The notes: generated from the letters alone by a model not told the origin. DNA of 44,094 nt from Paracoccaceae bacterium (GCA_030625695.1 DAOUQK010000002.1:1-44094); one strand, 5' to 3'. Positions 7,999 through 16,072 are shown, counted from the stretch's first letter. Translations and numbers: made by a program.

Positions 7999-10242
7999 AT
8001 GCCCGATTTGCTGATTGAACTGATGAGCGAAGAAATTCCGGCACGGATGCAGAACCGCGCCGCCGAAGACCTGAAAAAGCGCGTGACCGATGGATTGGTC
8101 GAGGCCGGCCTGACCTACGGGGCTGCGCATGGCGCGTCCACCCCACGCCGCCTGACATTGGCGGTCGAGGGTTTGCTGGCCGCGTCACCGGATGTGCGCG
8201 AGGAACGCAAAGGCCCCAAGGTGGGCGCGCCCGACAAAGCCATCGAGGGGTTCCTGCGCGGCGCAGGGGTAGCGCGCGATATGCTTGAGGAACGCGACAC
8301 GCCCAAGGGTGCGGTGTACTTTGCGACCATCGAAAAGCCGGGGCGGGCGGCGGCGGATATTGTTGCTGAGGTGTTGGAGCAGGTGGTGCGCAATTTTCCC
8401 TGGCCCAAGTCGATGCGCTGGGGCACCGGCAGTTTGCGCTGGGTGCGGCCTTTGCAGTCGATCCTGTGTATTCTCAGCGATGAGGCCGGGGCCAGTGTGG
8501 TGCCCTTGGAGATTGATGGGATTGTTGCGGGTGACCAAACACAGGGTCATCGGTTCATGGCCCCTGCGGCGTTTTCGGTTGTTTCGTTCAACGATTATGA
8601 GGCAAAGCTAAAGCAGGCCAAGGTGATCCTGTCCCCTGCCGAACGGGGTGATCACATCCACGCCGAGGCGGTTAATCTGGCCTTTGCCGCCGGGTTGGAG
8701 CTGGTTGAGGACAAGGGGCTTTTGGCTGAGGTGGCCGCGCTGGTGGAATGGCCTGTGGTGCTGATGGGGCAGATCGGCGCGGATTTTCTGAGCCTGCCGC
8801 CCGAAGTCTTGCAAACCTCAATGCGCGAACATCAAAAATTCTTTTCACTGCGTGACAAGGCGGGCAAGATCACCCGGTTCATTACGGTGGCAAACGTCGA
8901 AACGCCCGATCAGGGCGCGTTGGTTCTTGCGGGCTATGAAAGCGTTCTGTCGGCCCGCCTGGCCGATGCGCGGTTTTTCTGGGACAATGACCTGCGGGTG
9001 GCCACGTCTGACATGAATGTCTGGACCCAGGCGCTTGAAAACGTGACGTTTCACGGAAAACTTGGCTCGCAAGGCGAGCGTATCCGGCGGATCGCGGCGC
9101 TTGCTCGCGAACTGGCCCCGGTGTGCGGCGCGGATGCGGATAAGGCCGAGACAGCGGCATTACTGGCCAAGGCTGATCTTAGTTCCGAGATGGTTTATGA
9201 ATTCCCGGAACTTCAAGGGGTTATGGGACGGTATTACATCGAAGCCTCTGGGCAGGATGCGGAAATTGCCGCCGTTGCAGAGGAGCATTATTCGCCGCTT
9301 GGGCCATCGGATGATGTGCCCTCTGCGCCATTGTCGGTTTGTGTGGCACTGGCGGACAAGCTGGACACCTTGACCGGATTTTGGGCAATTGATGAAAAAC
9401 CGACCGGATCAAAAGACCCATTTGCTTTGCGGCGGGCGGTTTTGGGGGTGATCCGATTGGTCCTGAGCAACGATCTGCGTCTACCGCTGGATCAATATGT
9501 GGACCGGCAACTGCTGCGCCACAAAATCCAGCTGAATGGGGACGCGGACGAACAGGATCTGGCCGCTCTGCGCGACATTCTGGCGGAAATCGCCGAGCAT
9601 GGCGTGTTTGGCGCGGCTGTGCAAACGGTGATGGACAAGCTGCGCAACGAAGAACAACCGGAGATGAAAGAGGGGTCGCTGCTGCGTACGATTGGCGATT
9701 TGGTGCCAGACCTTTCAACGGATTTGTTGGTGTTTGTTCATGACCGTCTAAAGGGTTTTCTGCGTGATCAGGACGTCCGTCACGATATCATCGATGCCTG
9801 TATTGCCATGCCTGGCAACGACGACCTGAACCAGTTGGTAAAACGGGCGCGGGCATTGGCGGGGGCTTTGGAAACCGACGACGGGGCCAATCTGGTGCAG
9901 GGCTTCAAGCGGGCCAATAACATTCTGGCCCAGGCCGAGGAAAAAGACGGGGTTGAATATTCTTACGGCGCGGATGTGAAATTTGCCGAGACTGATAGTG
10001 AAAAGGCGTTGTTTGCGGCGTTGGAGGCGGGCGAGCCGAAGATTGAAGCGGCGTTGAAGGCCGAAGACTTCACCACAGCGGTCAGCGAAATGGCGGCGTT
10101 GCGCCCCAGTATTGATGCGTTCTTTGAGGATGTTAAGGTTAATGCCGACAGCGAAGTTCTGCGTCGTAACCGGTTGAACCTGCTTAATCATGTGCGCAAG
10201 GCTTGCGGGCAGGTGGCCGATCTGACGCGGATCGAAGGGTAG
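7999..10242 (+). CDS. glyS: Glycyl-tRNA synthetase, beta subunit
   Basis: GlyS, 747 residues, is the tRNA-binding and structural subunit that pairs with GlyQ. The N-terminus MPDLLIELMSEEIPARMQ and the segments LPPEVLQTSMREHQKFF, ARLADARFFWDNDL, ELQGVMGRYYIEASGQD and KPTGSKDPFALRRA are characteristic, and the C-terminus carries a DALR-type anticodon-binding region with FFEDVKVNAD. The ATG follows the gltS stop by nine bases with AAGGA just upstream. The TAG stop begins a GTAGGG repeat element. Assignment is certain. Confidence 0.97.
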   Translation: MPDLLIELMSEEIPARMQNRAAEDLKKRVTDGLVEAGLTYGAAHGASTPRRLTLAVEGLLAASPDVREERKGPKVGAPDKAIEGFLRGAGVARDMLEERDTPKGAVYFATIEKPGRAAADIVAEVLEQVVRNFPWPKSMRWGTGSLRWVRPLQSILCILSDEAGASVVPLEIDGIVAGDQTQGHRFMAPAAFSVVSFNDYEAKLKQAKVILSPAERGDHIHAEAVNLAFAAGLELVEDKGLLAEVAALVEWPVVLMGQIGADFLSLPPEVLQTSMREHQKFFSLRDKAGKITRFITVANVETPDQGALVLAGYESVLSARLADARFFWDNDLRVATSDMNVWTQALENVTFHGKLGSQGERIRRIAALARELAPVCGADADKAETAALLAKADLSSEMVYEFPELQGVMGRYYIEASGQDAEIAAVAEEHYSPLGPSDDVPSAPLSVCVALADKLDTLTGFWAIDEKPTGSKDPFALRRAVLGVIRLVLSNDLRLPLDQYVDRQLLRHKIQLNGDADEQDLAALRDILAEIAEHGVFGAAVQTVMDKLRNEEQPEMKEGSLLRTIGDLVPDLSTDLLVFVHDRLKGFLRDQDVRHDIIDACIAMPGNDDLNQLVKRARALAGALETDDGANLVQGFKRANNILAQAEEKDGVEYSYGADVKFAETDSEKALFAALEAGEPKIEAALKAEDFTTAVSEMAALRPSIDAFFEDVKVNADSEVLRRNRLNLLNHVRKACGQVADLTRIEG

Positions 10243-10287
10243 GGCGCGCTTTCTTTCGAAGGACGGTGGGCAAATTGCCCACCCTAC
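10239..10287. repeat. REP-like element after glyS (GTAGGG family)
   Basis: It starts with GGTAGGGCGCGC, which includes the glyS TAG stop, and ends in GCCCACCCTACG. The second half is a hairpin, GGTGGGCAA-A-TTGCCCACC at 10265-10283. Its end sequence matches the elements after the TPP decarboxylase and the AroE-like gene. It may attenuate transcription into the PpdK-like gene. Confidence 0.7.
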
Positions 10288-10352
10288 GGGGGCTTGCGCG
10301 TTTGTGTAACCGGCCTATGCTGCACTTGCAGAAAGACAAGGAACAGCAGCTC

Positions 10353-12911
10353 GTGGACGCCTCAGTTCAGAATGACCCGAATGTGACATTGATTACCGCC
10401 GACGCGCCGGTCGATGCCTCGACCCACGGCGGGCGGGCCAAGTGTTTGCAACGTCTGGTGCGGCTTGACCTGCCGGTGCCGCGTACCGTCGCCCTGTCGT
10501 TTGAAGCAGTGCATGCGCTGGCAAATGGCGACATGCCGGACCTTGAAGCGATTGTCAGTCAGTTCGAGCCGGGGTCGTTGTTATGTGTGCGCCCCTCGTC
10601 CGAGGACCCGGATTGGGGCGGCCCCGGTGCGGTTCTGAACATTGGTATGAATGATGCGCGTCATAAGGAACTATGCGCCAGGATGGGGGACGAGGCCGCC
10701 AGTGCGTTGTACTTGCGGTTTGTTCAGTCTTACGCGACCCATGTGGCGCGGCTTGACCCGGATGAATTTGATCTGGAGGGCGAGGATAACGACCTGTCCC
10801 GCACCCTGCACGCCTATAAGGAAGAAGCGGATGAGCCGTTTCCGCAGGACCCGGCACAGCAATTGGCCGGGGTTTTACTGTCAATGGCGCGGGCCTGGGA
10901 AGGGACAACTGCGCGACTGTTACGGCAAGCCAAAGGCGCGCCTGCCGATGCGGGGTTGGGCCTTGTGGTGCAGGAAATGATCCTCGGGATGGGGCAGAAT
11001 TCGGAACTGGGGGAATGTGGTTCTGGCGTGTTGCAACTGGTCAACCGATCGACTGGCATGCCACAGGTCACCGGGCGTTATCTGAGCCAGTCTCAGGGGC
11101 GGGATGCTTTGGGGGCCGGGGCCAAGGCGTTATTCCTGGAAAGCGACGCACGCGGTAAGGCGCTGGAAGATGTGGCACCCGAAGCGTTTTCAGCCCTTAA
11201 GGTTCACGCCGCCTTGATGCGCGAGAAACTGCGCGAAGAGATGCAGGTCGAATTTGTGATCGAGGCCGGTCAGGTGCATTTGCTGGACGGCGTGCGGGTG
11301 GCGCGGTCGTCGCGCGCGGCTGTGCGCATTGCCGTGCGTCTGGCCCAAGACGGCATCATCACCCAGCAAGAGGCAGTGATGCGGATTGATCCGCATTCGC
11401 TGAACGAACTGCTGCACCGTCAGATTGACCCCGAGGCACCCCGCGACGTGCTGGCCACCGGTATTGGTGCCAGCCCCGGGGCCGCGACCGGTAAGATCGT
11501 CTTTACCGCCGCCGAGGCGCAGGCGGGTGCGGCGCGGCGCGAGCCATGCATATTGGTGCGTCGTGAAACCTCGCCCGAGGATATTCGTGGTATGCACGCC
11601 GCAGTAGCTGTGCTGACCGAACGGGGCGGGATGACCAGCCACGCGGCGGTGATTGGCCGGGGCATGGGGCTGCCTTGCATTGTCGGCGCGTCTTCGATGC
11701 GGTTTCAGACCCGCGACCGCAAGCTGACGGCCCCGGATGGGCGGGTCCTGAAAACCGGCGATATCATTACCGTTGATGGTACATCCGGTCAGGTCCTGGC
11801 CGGCGAGCCAGAGATGATCGAGGCCGCACTGGACGATGCGTTCCAGACCCTGATGGGCTGGGCTGATGATGCGCGCGACATTGATATTCGCGCCAATGCT
11901 GATACCCCCGCTGACGCGCAATCTGCGCGCAATTTCAACGCTCAGGGCATTGGGTTGTGCCGTACCGAACATATGTTCTTTGATCCCGCCCGTCTGGTGG
12001 TAATGCGCGAAATGATCTTTGCCGAAACGTCTCAGGGGCGCGCCGCCGTGCTGGAACGCCTGTTGCCGATGCAACGCGAGGATTTCATCCAGCTTTTCAG
12101 TATTATGCAAGGCCAGCCGGTCTGCATCCGCCTGTTTGACCCGCCGTTGCACGAATTCCTGCCTGCCACCCGCACTGGTCAACGCGAGTTGGCCGAGGCG
12201 CTAAACCTGTCCTTAAGCGACGTGACCCGCCGGGTCGAGGCGATGGGTGAATATAACCCGATGCTGGGTCTGCGCGGCGTCCGCCTTGGCGTCACCGTGC
12301 CCGAGATTTACGACATGCAGGCCCGGGCAATATTCGAGGCGGCGTTAGAGGCGAGCACGCCCGAACATCCGGTGGTGCCGGAAATCATGATCCCACTGGT
12401 CAGCGCACGGCGCGAAGTTGAACTGGTCAAAACCCGTATTGATGCGGTTGCGGCCTCGGTCAAATCCGAGCAAGGCAAGGACGTTGAATTTCGCCTTGGT
12501 GTCATGGTCGAAACCCCGCGCGCCGCGTTGCGTGCGCATGAAATCGCACCCTATTGCGAATTCCTCAGCTTTGGCACCAATGACCTAACGCAGATGACCT
12601 ATGGATTGTCGCGTGACGATGCCGGGCGGTTCATGTCCGACTATGTGCGTCAGGGGGTTTTCCCGGAAGATCCGTTTCATGTGCTGGACGTTGAAGGCGT
12701 CGGTGAGTTGCTGAAATTAGGCGCAGAGCGAGGCCGCGCCGGGCACGAGGGAATCACCCTGTCAATTTGCGGCGAACATGGTGGCAATCCAGAGTCCATT
12801 GCCTTTTGTCGCGATGCCGGATTCGACTATGTATCCTGCTCGCCGTTCCGGGTGCCCGTGGCGCGCCTGGCTGCGGCGCAATTGGCCATTTCACACAACA
12901 TCGGCGGCTAA
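10353..12911 (+). CDS. ppdK: Pyruvate, phosphate dikinase-like enzyme (short form)
   Basis: The protein interconverts, by family, pyruvate + ATP + Pi and PEP + AMP + PPi. It has an N-terminal ATP-grasp domain (HGGRAKCLQRL, CVRPSSEDPDWGG, VVQEMILGMG), the phosphohistidine domain with ERGGMTSHAAVIGRGMG, and the C-terminal PEP/pyruvate barrel with GLCRTEHMF, SFGTNDLTQMTYG and the catalytic Cys in SICGEHGGNP. With about 850 residues it is slightly shorter than classical PpdK. I chose GTG 10353 because AAGGAA lies nine bases upstream; ATG 10317 in the same frame lacks a ribosome site but is possible. The ATP-grasp half looks diverged, so a related PEP-utilising activity cannot be excluded. Confidence 0.8.
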   Translation: MDASVQNDPNVTLITADAPVDASTHGGRAKCLQRLVRLDLPVPRTVALSFEAVHALANGDMPDLEAIVSQFEPGSLLCVRPSSEDPDWGGPGAVLNIGMNDARHKELCARMGDEAASALYLRFVQSYATHVARLDPDEFDLEGEDNDLSRTLHAYKEEADEPFPQDPAQQLAGVLLSMARAWEGTTARLLRQAKGAPADAGLGLVVQEMILGMGQNSELGECGSGVLQLVNRSTGMPQVTGRYLSQSQGRDALGAGAKALFLESDARGKALEDVAPEAFSALKVHAALMREKLREEMQVEFVIEAGQVHLLDGVRVARSSRAAVRIAVRLAQDGIITQQEAVMRIDPHSLNELLHRQIDPEAPRDVLATGIGASPGAATGKIVFTAAEAQAGAARREPCILVRRETSPEDIRGMHAAVAVLTERGGMTSHAAVIGRGMGLPCIVGASSMRFQTRDRKLTAPDGRVLKTGDIITVDGTSGQVLAGEPEMIEAALDDAFQTLMGWADDARDIDIRANADTPADAQSARNFNAQGIGLCRTEHMFFDPARLVVMREMIFAETSQGRAAVLERLLPMQREDFIQLFSIMQGQPVCIRLFDPPLHEFLPATRTGQRELAEALNLSLSDVTRRVEAMGEYNPMLGLRGVRLGVTVPEIYDMQARAIFEAALEASTPEHPVVPEIMIPLVSARREVELVKTRIDAVAASVKSEQGKDVEFRLGVMVETPRAALRAHEIAPYCEFLSFGTNDLTQMTYGLSRDDAGRFMSDYVRQGVFPEDPFHVLDVEGVGELLKLGAERGRAGHEGITLSICGEHGGNPESIAFCRDAGFDYVSCSPFRVPVARLAAAQLAISHNIGG

Positions 12912-13005
12912 TTTCGCCGTAGTATCAACATATTGTGGTGTGAACCTCGTGTTGTTAACCAAGAGCACCCGCCAAGCGGTTGATTTTGTTTCACTAAATA
13001 ACCCT
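12912..13005. other. Intergenic remnant left of the transposon
   Basis: No gene is seen. Before the insertion this stretch was joined to the sequence at about 15968, so the ppdK-sleB spacer was originally about 210 bp. No clear terminator hairpin for the ppdK-like gene is visible. Confidence 0.4.
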
Positions 13006-13013
13006 CATTTTGC
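13006..13013. repeat. Target-site duplication, left copy (CATTTTGC)
   Basis: CATTTTGC directly abuts the left end of the transposon and is identical to 15960-15967 at the right end. IS1-family elements typically duplicate 8 or 9 bp, so this fits. Confidence 0.9.
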
Positions 13014-13032
13014 GGTAGTGGGTCACTTTGAA
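13014..13032 (+). repeat. Left terminal inverted repeat of the transposon
   Basis: The sequence GGTAGTGGGTCACTTTGAA differs from the right end at one position only. It is the expected transposase binding and cleavage site. Confidence 0.88.
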
Positions 13033-13090
13033 ATATGACCCCATGCAGCTTTGATTTGCACCGGATCGCATCTATCCCTATCTTATACAT

Positions 13091-13312
13091 ATGACAGACA
13101 AACCCAAGAGACCCAGAGACGCCAACCAGCTTGCCCATATGATCGCAGGCATTGCTACTGGTGACGATGTGAAGCACGAGCCTGATACGTCAGGGCAGCG
13201 CAAGGGCGGACTTAAGGGCGGCAAGGCAAAAGCGCAGTCACTAACGCCTGAACAGCGATCCGAAGCTGCTCAGGTCGCCGCCGCCGCGCGTTGGAAGAAG
13301 TCGGACGATTAA
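13091..13312 (+). CDS. Small basic KGG-rich protein (often annotated histone H1-like)
   Basis: The 73-residue protein has an N-terminal part DKPKRPRDANQLAHMIAGIATG and a Gly/Lys-rich segment GQRKGGLKGGKAKAQSLTP, followed by an Ala-rich helix ending AAAARWKKSDD. Proteins with this layout are widespread in bacteria, often on mobile DNA, and have no firmly known function; a nucleic-acid-binding role is suggested only by composition. It is transcribed toward the 161-residue gene, and the two stop codons overlap by four bases within an 18-bp palindrome. It is the passenger gene nearest the left end of the transposon. Confidence 0.7.
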   Translation: MTDKPKRPRDANQLAHMIAGIATGDDVKHEPDTSGQRKGGLKGGKAKAQSLTPEQRSEAAQVAAAARWKKSDD

Positions 13313-13319
13313 TCGTCCG
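13302..13319. repeat. 18-bp perfect palindrome across two convergent stop codons
   Basis: CGGACGATT is followed directly by its reverse complement. It contains the TAA of the KGG-rich gene and, on the other strand, the TAA of the 161-residue gene, so both proteins end in Asp-Asp. It could form a hairpin in both mRNAs. No U-tract follows, so a terminator role is uncertain. Confidence 0.6.
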
Positions 13320-13794
13320 TAAGTTCATCTTCCGCATCTGCTGCGTGCTTACGCAATTCGATATCAAAGCCAAAGTCAAAATCGAGTTGGATTTCTTCTT
13401 CGTCTCTGTGACGAGAGTTCCAGTGGTCGGAGTCGTAACTCAACTGCAACCCGTCGCCCACCATCTGCTCTCGTCGCAGGTTGAGAGATTTGATCATCAT
13501 ATTGCGTGGCGCTTCGTCAATATCAACCCAGACGAACAACGATTGCTGGCCCTGCTTGATCGGTATTGCGTGATTTACGCGATATGGCCGTCCGGTATCT
13601 TCATCGTGTTTGATTTCGTCCCGTGCGGCGCGAGATAACTCTTGCGCAAGAACGTCCAATGGGTCTTTGGGGACGGGCATTTCCCAACCCATTAGTTCAG
13701 CAAATTTTGCGACCTTCTTCATATCGACTTGGATTTCGCCAGTCTCATCTTTGTAGTGGCGAATAAGACGTTGTAGGTCTTTTTTCTTACTCAT
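13309..13794 (-). CDS. Uncharacterised 161-residue protein, partner of the ImmA/HigA-like gene
   Basis: I do not recognise this family. The protein is soluble and very acidic at its C-terminus (DEEEIQLDFDFGFDIE, then DAEDELTDD), with a basic N-terminus (MSKKKDLQRLIRHYKDETG). The centre reads GRPYRVNHAIPIKQGQQSLFVWVDIDEAPR and may be a beta-rich fold. It starts 14 bases after the upstream 381-residue gene, with GGGGCTACCACC before its ATG, so the two are likely one transcript. This two-gene layout resembles toxin-antitoxin or prophage regulator modules, in which an ImmA protease acts on a partner, but no toxin motif is visible here. Confidence 0.7.
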   Translation of the reverse strand: MSKKKDLQRLIRHYKDETGEIQVDMKKVAKFAELMGWEMPVPKDPLDVLAQELSRAARDEIKHDEDTGRPYRVNHAIPIKQGQQSLFVWVDIDEAPRNMMIKSLNLRREQMVGDGLQLSYDSDHWNSRHRDEEEIQLDFDFGFDIELRKHAADAEDELTDD

Positions 13795-13808
13795 GGTGGT
13801 AGCCCCTT

Positions 13809-14954
13809 TTAATTGGCATCTGTAGGGGCAACATCACCCCATCCGTCCGTGACGGCATTTGGCGTTACGATTGAGCGCACTGGAACAAGGTGATCGCGCG
13901 CGAGGTGATATTTTTGGGTTCTGAATTGAAGTTGGCCCGCTACTAAGCCTGTGTGGACTTTTAGCATCCGAGCTAGACCAATGATGTCGCGCAAGGCGAA
14001 GATAGGAGATTTGCGGGAAATAAATGCGTCCATCATTTTCTTTGGAACGCAAAACTCTGAGGCAGCGGTATTCGCTCGCGCTTCTTGGTCAATAAGATCT
14101 TGCGTGACCTGTGCTGCCTCACCAGAATTGATATCAACATCGAGCATCATTTCTTTAAGTCCGTCACGATTGTTGACATGTTCAAGTTCGTGTCGAAGGA
14201 CAAAAACAAAATTGTCTATCCGGTCAAAACGCATTGTCATACCTATGACTGGCGAGTTCTCATCAAGCCAAAAACAAACGCCGTCGATCTTTGTGGATGG
14301 CAGTGCTTCAACGATCACGAAGCGAATGCCAGCTTCTGCAAGAATGCGGGGGACTTTGCGGAGTTCTTCGGCAGAGTGAATGAGTGTCTTGATCTTCGAT
14401 ATTGCCGACTTCACTGATGCGGGCGAATACCGCGCGACCAGCATCTCGGATGCGAGGGTTTTAACTCTGTAGAGCCAAGCTAGTTGGGCTGGCGTTGCCG
14501 CGATGCTGACCTCTGTTTTCTTGGATGCATGAGGGAGGGTTTCAATGTCTTCGAGGCGATTTGCTTGGAAAAATTGAAGCAGAGATTCCTCTACGTTCTC
14601 AATATCTTTGACGGACGTGGCGTCCAACCATCCCCGCTTAATCATCGCACTAATAGGTAACTTCCCTATCAATTCAGCCCGCATTTGCCGCTTTGGGTTT
14701 GGTGTGCTTTCTATGCGTGCGACTGCTAGATCATAAGTCTTTTGTAAAAACAAAAATCTCTCTGCGGGGACGCCGAATACTTCCTCAAAAATAATTGCTG
14801 TATCAGCATCGACCTTTCTTACATTGGATGTTGTCTTACTGATGATGGACTCGTCCATACCAGAAATGATTGCCAGCGTTCTTTTGGTCCAGCCCCGCTC
14901 TGCGAGTAATGCTGTAACCAGTTGTCCCGGTGATTTATATTCTTCACTGCTCAT
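13809..14954 (-). CDS. HigA-like HTH regulator fused to an ImmA/IrrE metallopeptidase domain
   Basis: Residues 8-80 form an XRE/HigA-type helix-turn-helix (SPGQLVTALLAERGWTKRTL, then FLFLQKTYDLAVAR). Residues about 200-320 carry an ImmA/IrrE (DUF955-type) domain with the zinc motif HELEH at 255-259 and a downstream acidic segment QEARANTAASEF that can supply the third ligand. In this family the peptidase cleaves or sequesters a regulator; known cases include ImmA on ImmR in ICEBs1 and IrrE on DdrO in Deinococcus. The gene is divergent from the transposase. The palindrome TGCGATAAATCGCA lies about 45 bp upstream and is a candidate autoregulatory operator. Substrate and role are inferred; the domain calls are strong. 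Confidence 0.85.
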   Translation of the reverse strand: MSSEEYKSPGQLVTALLAERGWTKRTLAIISGMDESIISKTTSNVRKVDADTAIIFEEVFGVPAERFLFLQKTYDLAVARIESTPNPKRQMRAELIGKLPISAMIKRGWLDATSVKDIENVEESLLQFFQANRLEDIETLPHASKKTEVSIAATPAQLAWLYRVKTLASEMLVARYSPASVKSAISKIKTLIHSAEELRKVPRILAEAGIRFVIVEALPSTKIDGVCFWLDENSPVIGMTMRFDRIDNFVFVLRHELEHVNNRDGLKEMMLDVDINSGEAAQVTQDLIDQEARANTAASEFCVPKKMMDAFISRKSPIFALRDIIGLARMLKVHTGLVAGQLQFRTQKYHLARDHLVPVRSIVTPNAVTDGWGDVAPTDAN

Positions 14955-14998
14955 AATCCCGTATAGATCGGCTTAACTTTATGGGCAATAGGGAATGT

Positions 14999-15012
14999 GC
15001 GATAAATCGCAA
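14999..15012. promoter_or_regulatory. Candidate operator between the HTH-ImmA gene and the transposase
   Basis: TGCGAT and ATCGCA are perfect 6-bp inverted arms around AA. The site lies between the divergent genes, a position suited to repression of both by the HTH protein. This is inferred from symmetry and position only. Confidence 0.4.
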
Positions 15013-15033
15013 ACTTACTAAAAATGCTTGACT

Positions 15034-15048
15034 GGCGGTCACTTTGAA
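15034..15048 (+). repeat. Internal copy of the transposon end sequence
   Basis: GGCGGTCACTTTGAA shares its last 12 bases with the left terminal repeat and has the same orientation. It begins 29 bases before the transposase ATG, where the left end of a plain IS1-type element would be expected. It suggests that a 0.9-kb ancestral element gained cargo on its left side. Confidence 0.65.
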
Positions 15049-15062
15049 ACTAAGTTGAGTTT

Positions 15063-15950
15063 ATGAGAAAACTCGACACCAAAACTCGCGCCCTGATCAT
15101 CCGCCTTCTGGTGGAAGGTAATAGCATCCGCGCCACATCACGCATTGCGGACGTATCCAAGAACACCGTCAACAAGTTGCTGATCGACGCAGGCAAGGCT
15201 TGCGCCATGTATCACGACGAGAATGTGCGCAACGTCAAAGCGTCTGTGATCCAGTGCGATGAAATCTGGTCGTTCACCTACGCCAAACAGAAGAACGTCA
15301 AGACCGCCAAGGCTGCGCCAGAAGACGCTGGCGACACTTGGACGTGGACTGCAATCGACAGCGACAGCAAGTTGATCGTGTCCTACATGGTTGGTGGCCG
15401 TGATAGCGAATACGCAATCGAATTCATGGATGATCTGCGCGCCCGCCTGTCCAACCGGGTCCAACTGACCACAGACGGGCACAAAGCCTATCTGGAAGCC
15501 GTAGAAGGCGCGTTTGGTGGCGACGTGGACTATGCCCAACTGATCAAGATGTACGGCAACACACCGGGCGGAAAAACACACGAAAAGAAGTATTCGCCAG
15601 CCGAATGCACTGGCACCAAAAAGCGGACCGTGGAAGGTCGCCCAGACAAGGCCCTGATCAGCACGTCATATGTGGAGCGTCAGAACCTGACCATGCGGAT
15701 GCACATGCGTCGGTTTACCCGCCTGACCAACGGTTTCAGCAAGAAGGTTGAGAACCACATGCACGCGGTTGCGCTGCATTTCATGTATTACAATTTTGTC
15801 CGCATTCACCAGACGTTGAAGGTTACACCGGCAATGGCGGCTGGCCTGACTGACCATCTTTGGGATATTTCTGATCTGGTTGCGTTGATCGACGCGAACG
15901 AATCGGCCCCCAAGAAACGCGGACCCTACAAGAAGCGAAATTCAAAGTGA
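15063..15950 (+). CDS. IS1-family transposase (DDE type)
   Basis: The 295-residue transposase has an N-terminal helix-turn-helix (LLVEGNSIRATSRIADVSKNTVNKLL) and a DDE catalytic core: Asp in VIQCDEIWSF, Asp in LTTDGHKAYL, and Glu in STSYVERQNLTMRMHMRRF followed by TRLTNGFSKK, the IS1 signature. A Lys/Arg-rich tail ends the protein. It is a single uninterrupted frame, unlike IS1 itself, which needs a frameshift; this is usual in the longer IS1 subgroups. The stop codon lies inside the right terminal repeat. It appears intact and probably mobilises the whole 2.9-kb unit. Confidence 0.9.
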   Translation: MRKLDTKTRALIIRLLVEGNSIRATSRIADVSKNTVNKLLIDAGKACAMYHDENVRNVKASVIQCDEIWSFTYAKQKNVKTAKAAPEDAGDTWTWTAIDSDSKLIVSYMVGGRDSEYAIEFMDDLRARLSNRVQLTTDGHKAYLEAVEGAFGGDVDYAQLIKMYGNTPGGKTHEKKYSPAECTGTKKRTVEGRPDKALISTSYVERQNLTMRMHMRRFTRLTNGFSKKVENHMHAVALHFMYYNFVRIHQTLKVTPAMAAGLTDHLWDISDLVALIDANESAPKKRGPYKKRNSK

Positions 15951-15959
15951 CCCACCACC
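15941..15959 (-). repeat. Right terminal inverted repeat of the transposon
   Basis: It reads TTCAAAGTGACCCACCACC on the plus strand and pairs with the left end at 18 of 19 positions. It contains the last codons and stop of the transposase gene. Confidence 0.88.
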
Positions 15960-15967
15960 CATTTTGC
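15960..15967. repeat. Target-site duplication, right copy (CATTTTGC)
   Basis: It is identical to 13006-13013 and directly abuts the right end of the transposon. Confidence 0.9.
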
Positions 15968-16072
15968 CTAAAACTGGACCTTTTCTAATTAATACGTTAT
16001 TTGCGGTTTTCAGGCTTGTCTTTACAGGTTTGTCTTTGGGTGCCTGCGTGCTGCGCGCGGGATGGGGGAAAT

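Larger units (their letters stand above)
13014..15959. mobile_element. IS1-family transposon carrying three passenger genes, 2946 bp
   Basis: The left end GGTAGTGGGTCACTTTGAA (13014-13032) and the right end (15941-15959, reverse complement GGTGGTGGGTCACTTTGAA) match at 18 of 19 positions and start with GGT, as in IS1. A perfect 8-bp duplication CATTTTGC flanks the unit, so it moved as one piece. Besides the transposase it carries a small KGG-rich gene, an unknown 161-residue gene and a HigA/ImmA-type regulator gene. A third copy of the end sequence, inside the unit at 15034-15048, lies just upstream of the transposase. Ordinary IS1 elements are about 0.7-1.1 kb, so the cargo triples the size. 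The passenger DNA looks less GC-rich than its surroundings. Confidence 0.9.

Noticed and set aside
11190-12182. 330-codon minus-strand ORF opposite the PpdK-like gene
   Set aside because: It is a shadow of a certain gene with His/Arg-rich composition and no motif.
13014-15959. Prophage or integrative element as the source of the HTH-ImmA module
   Set aside because: No integrase, phage structural or conjugation gene is present, and terminal repeats with an 8-bp duplication explain the unit as an IS1-type transposon.
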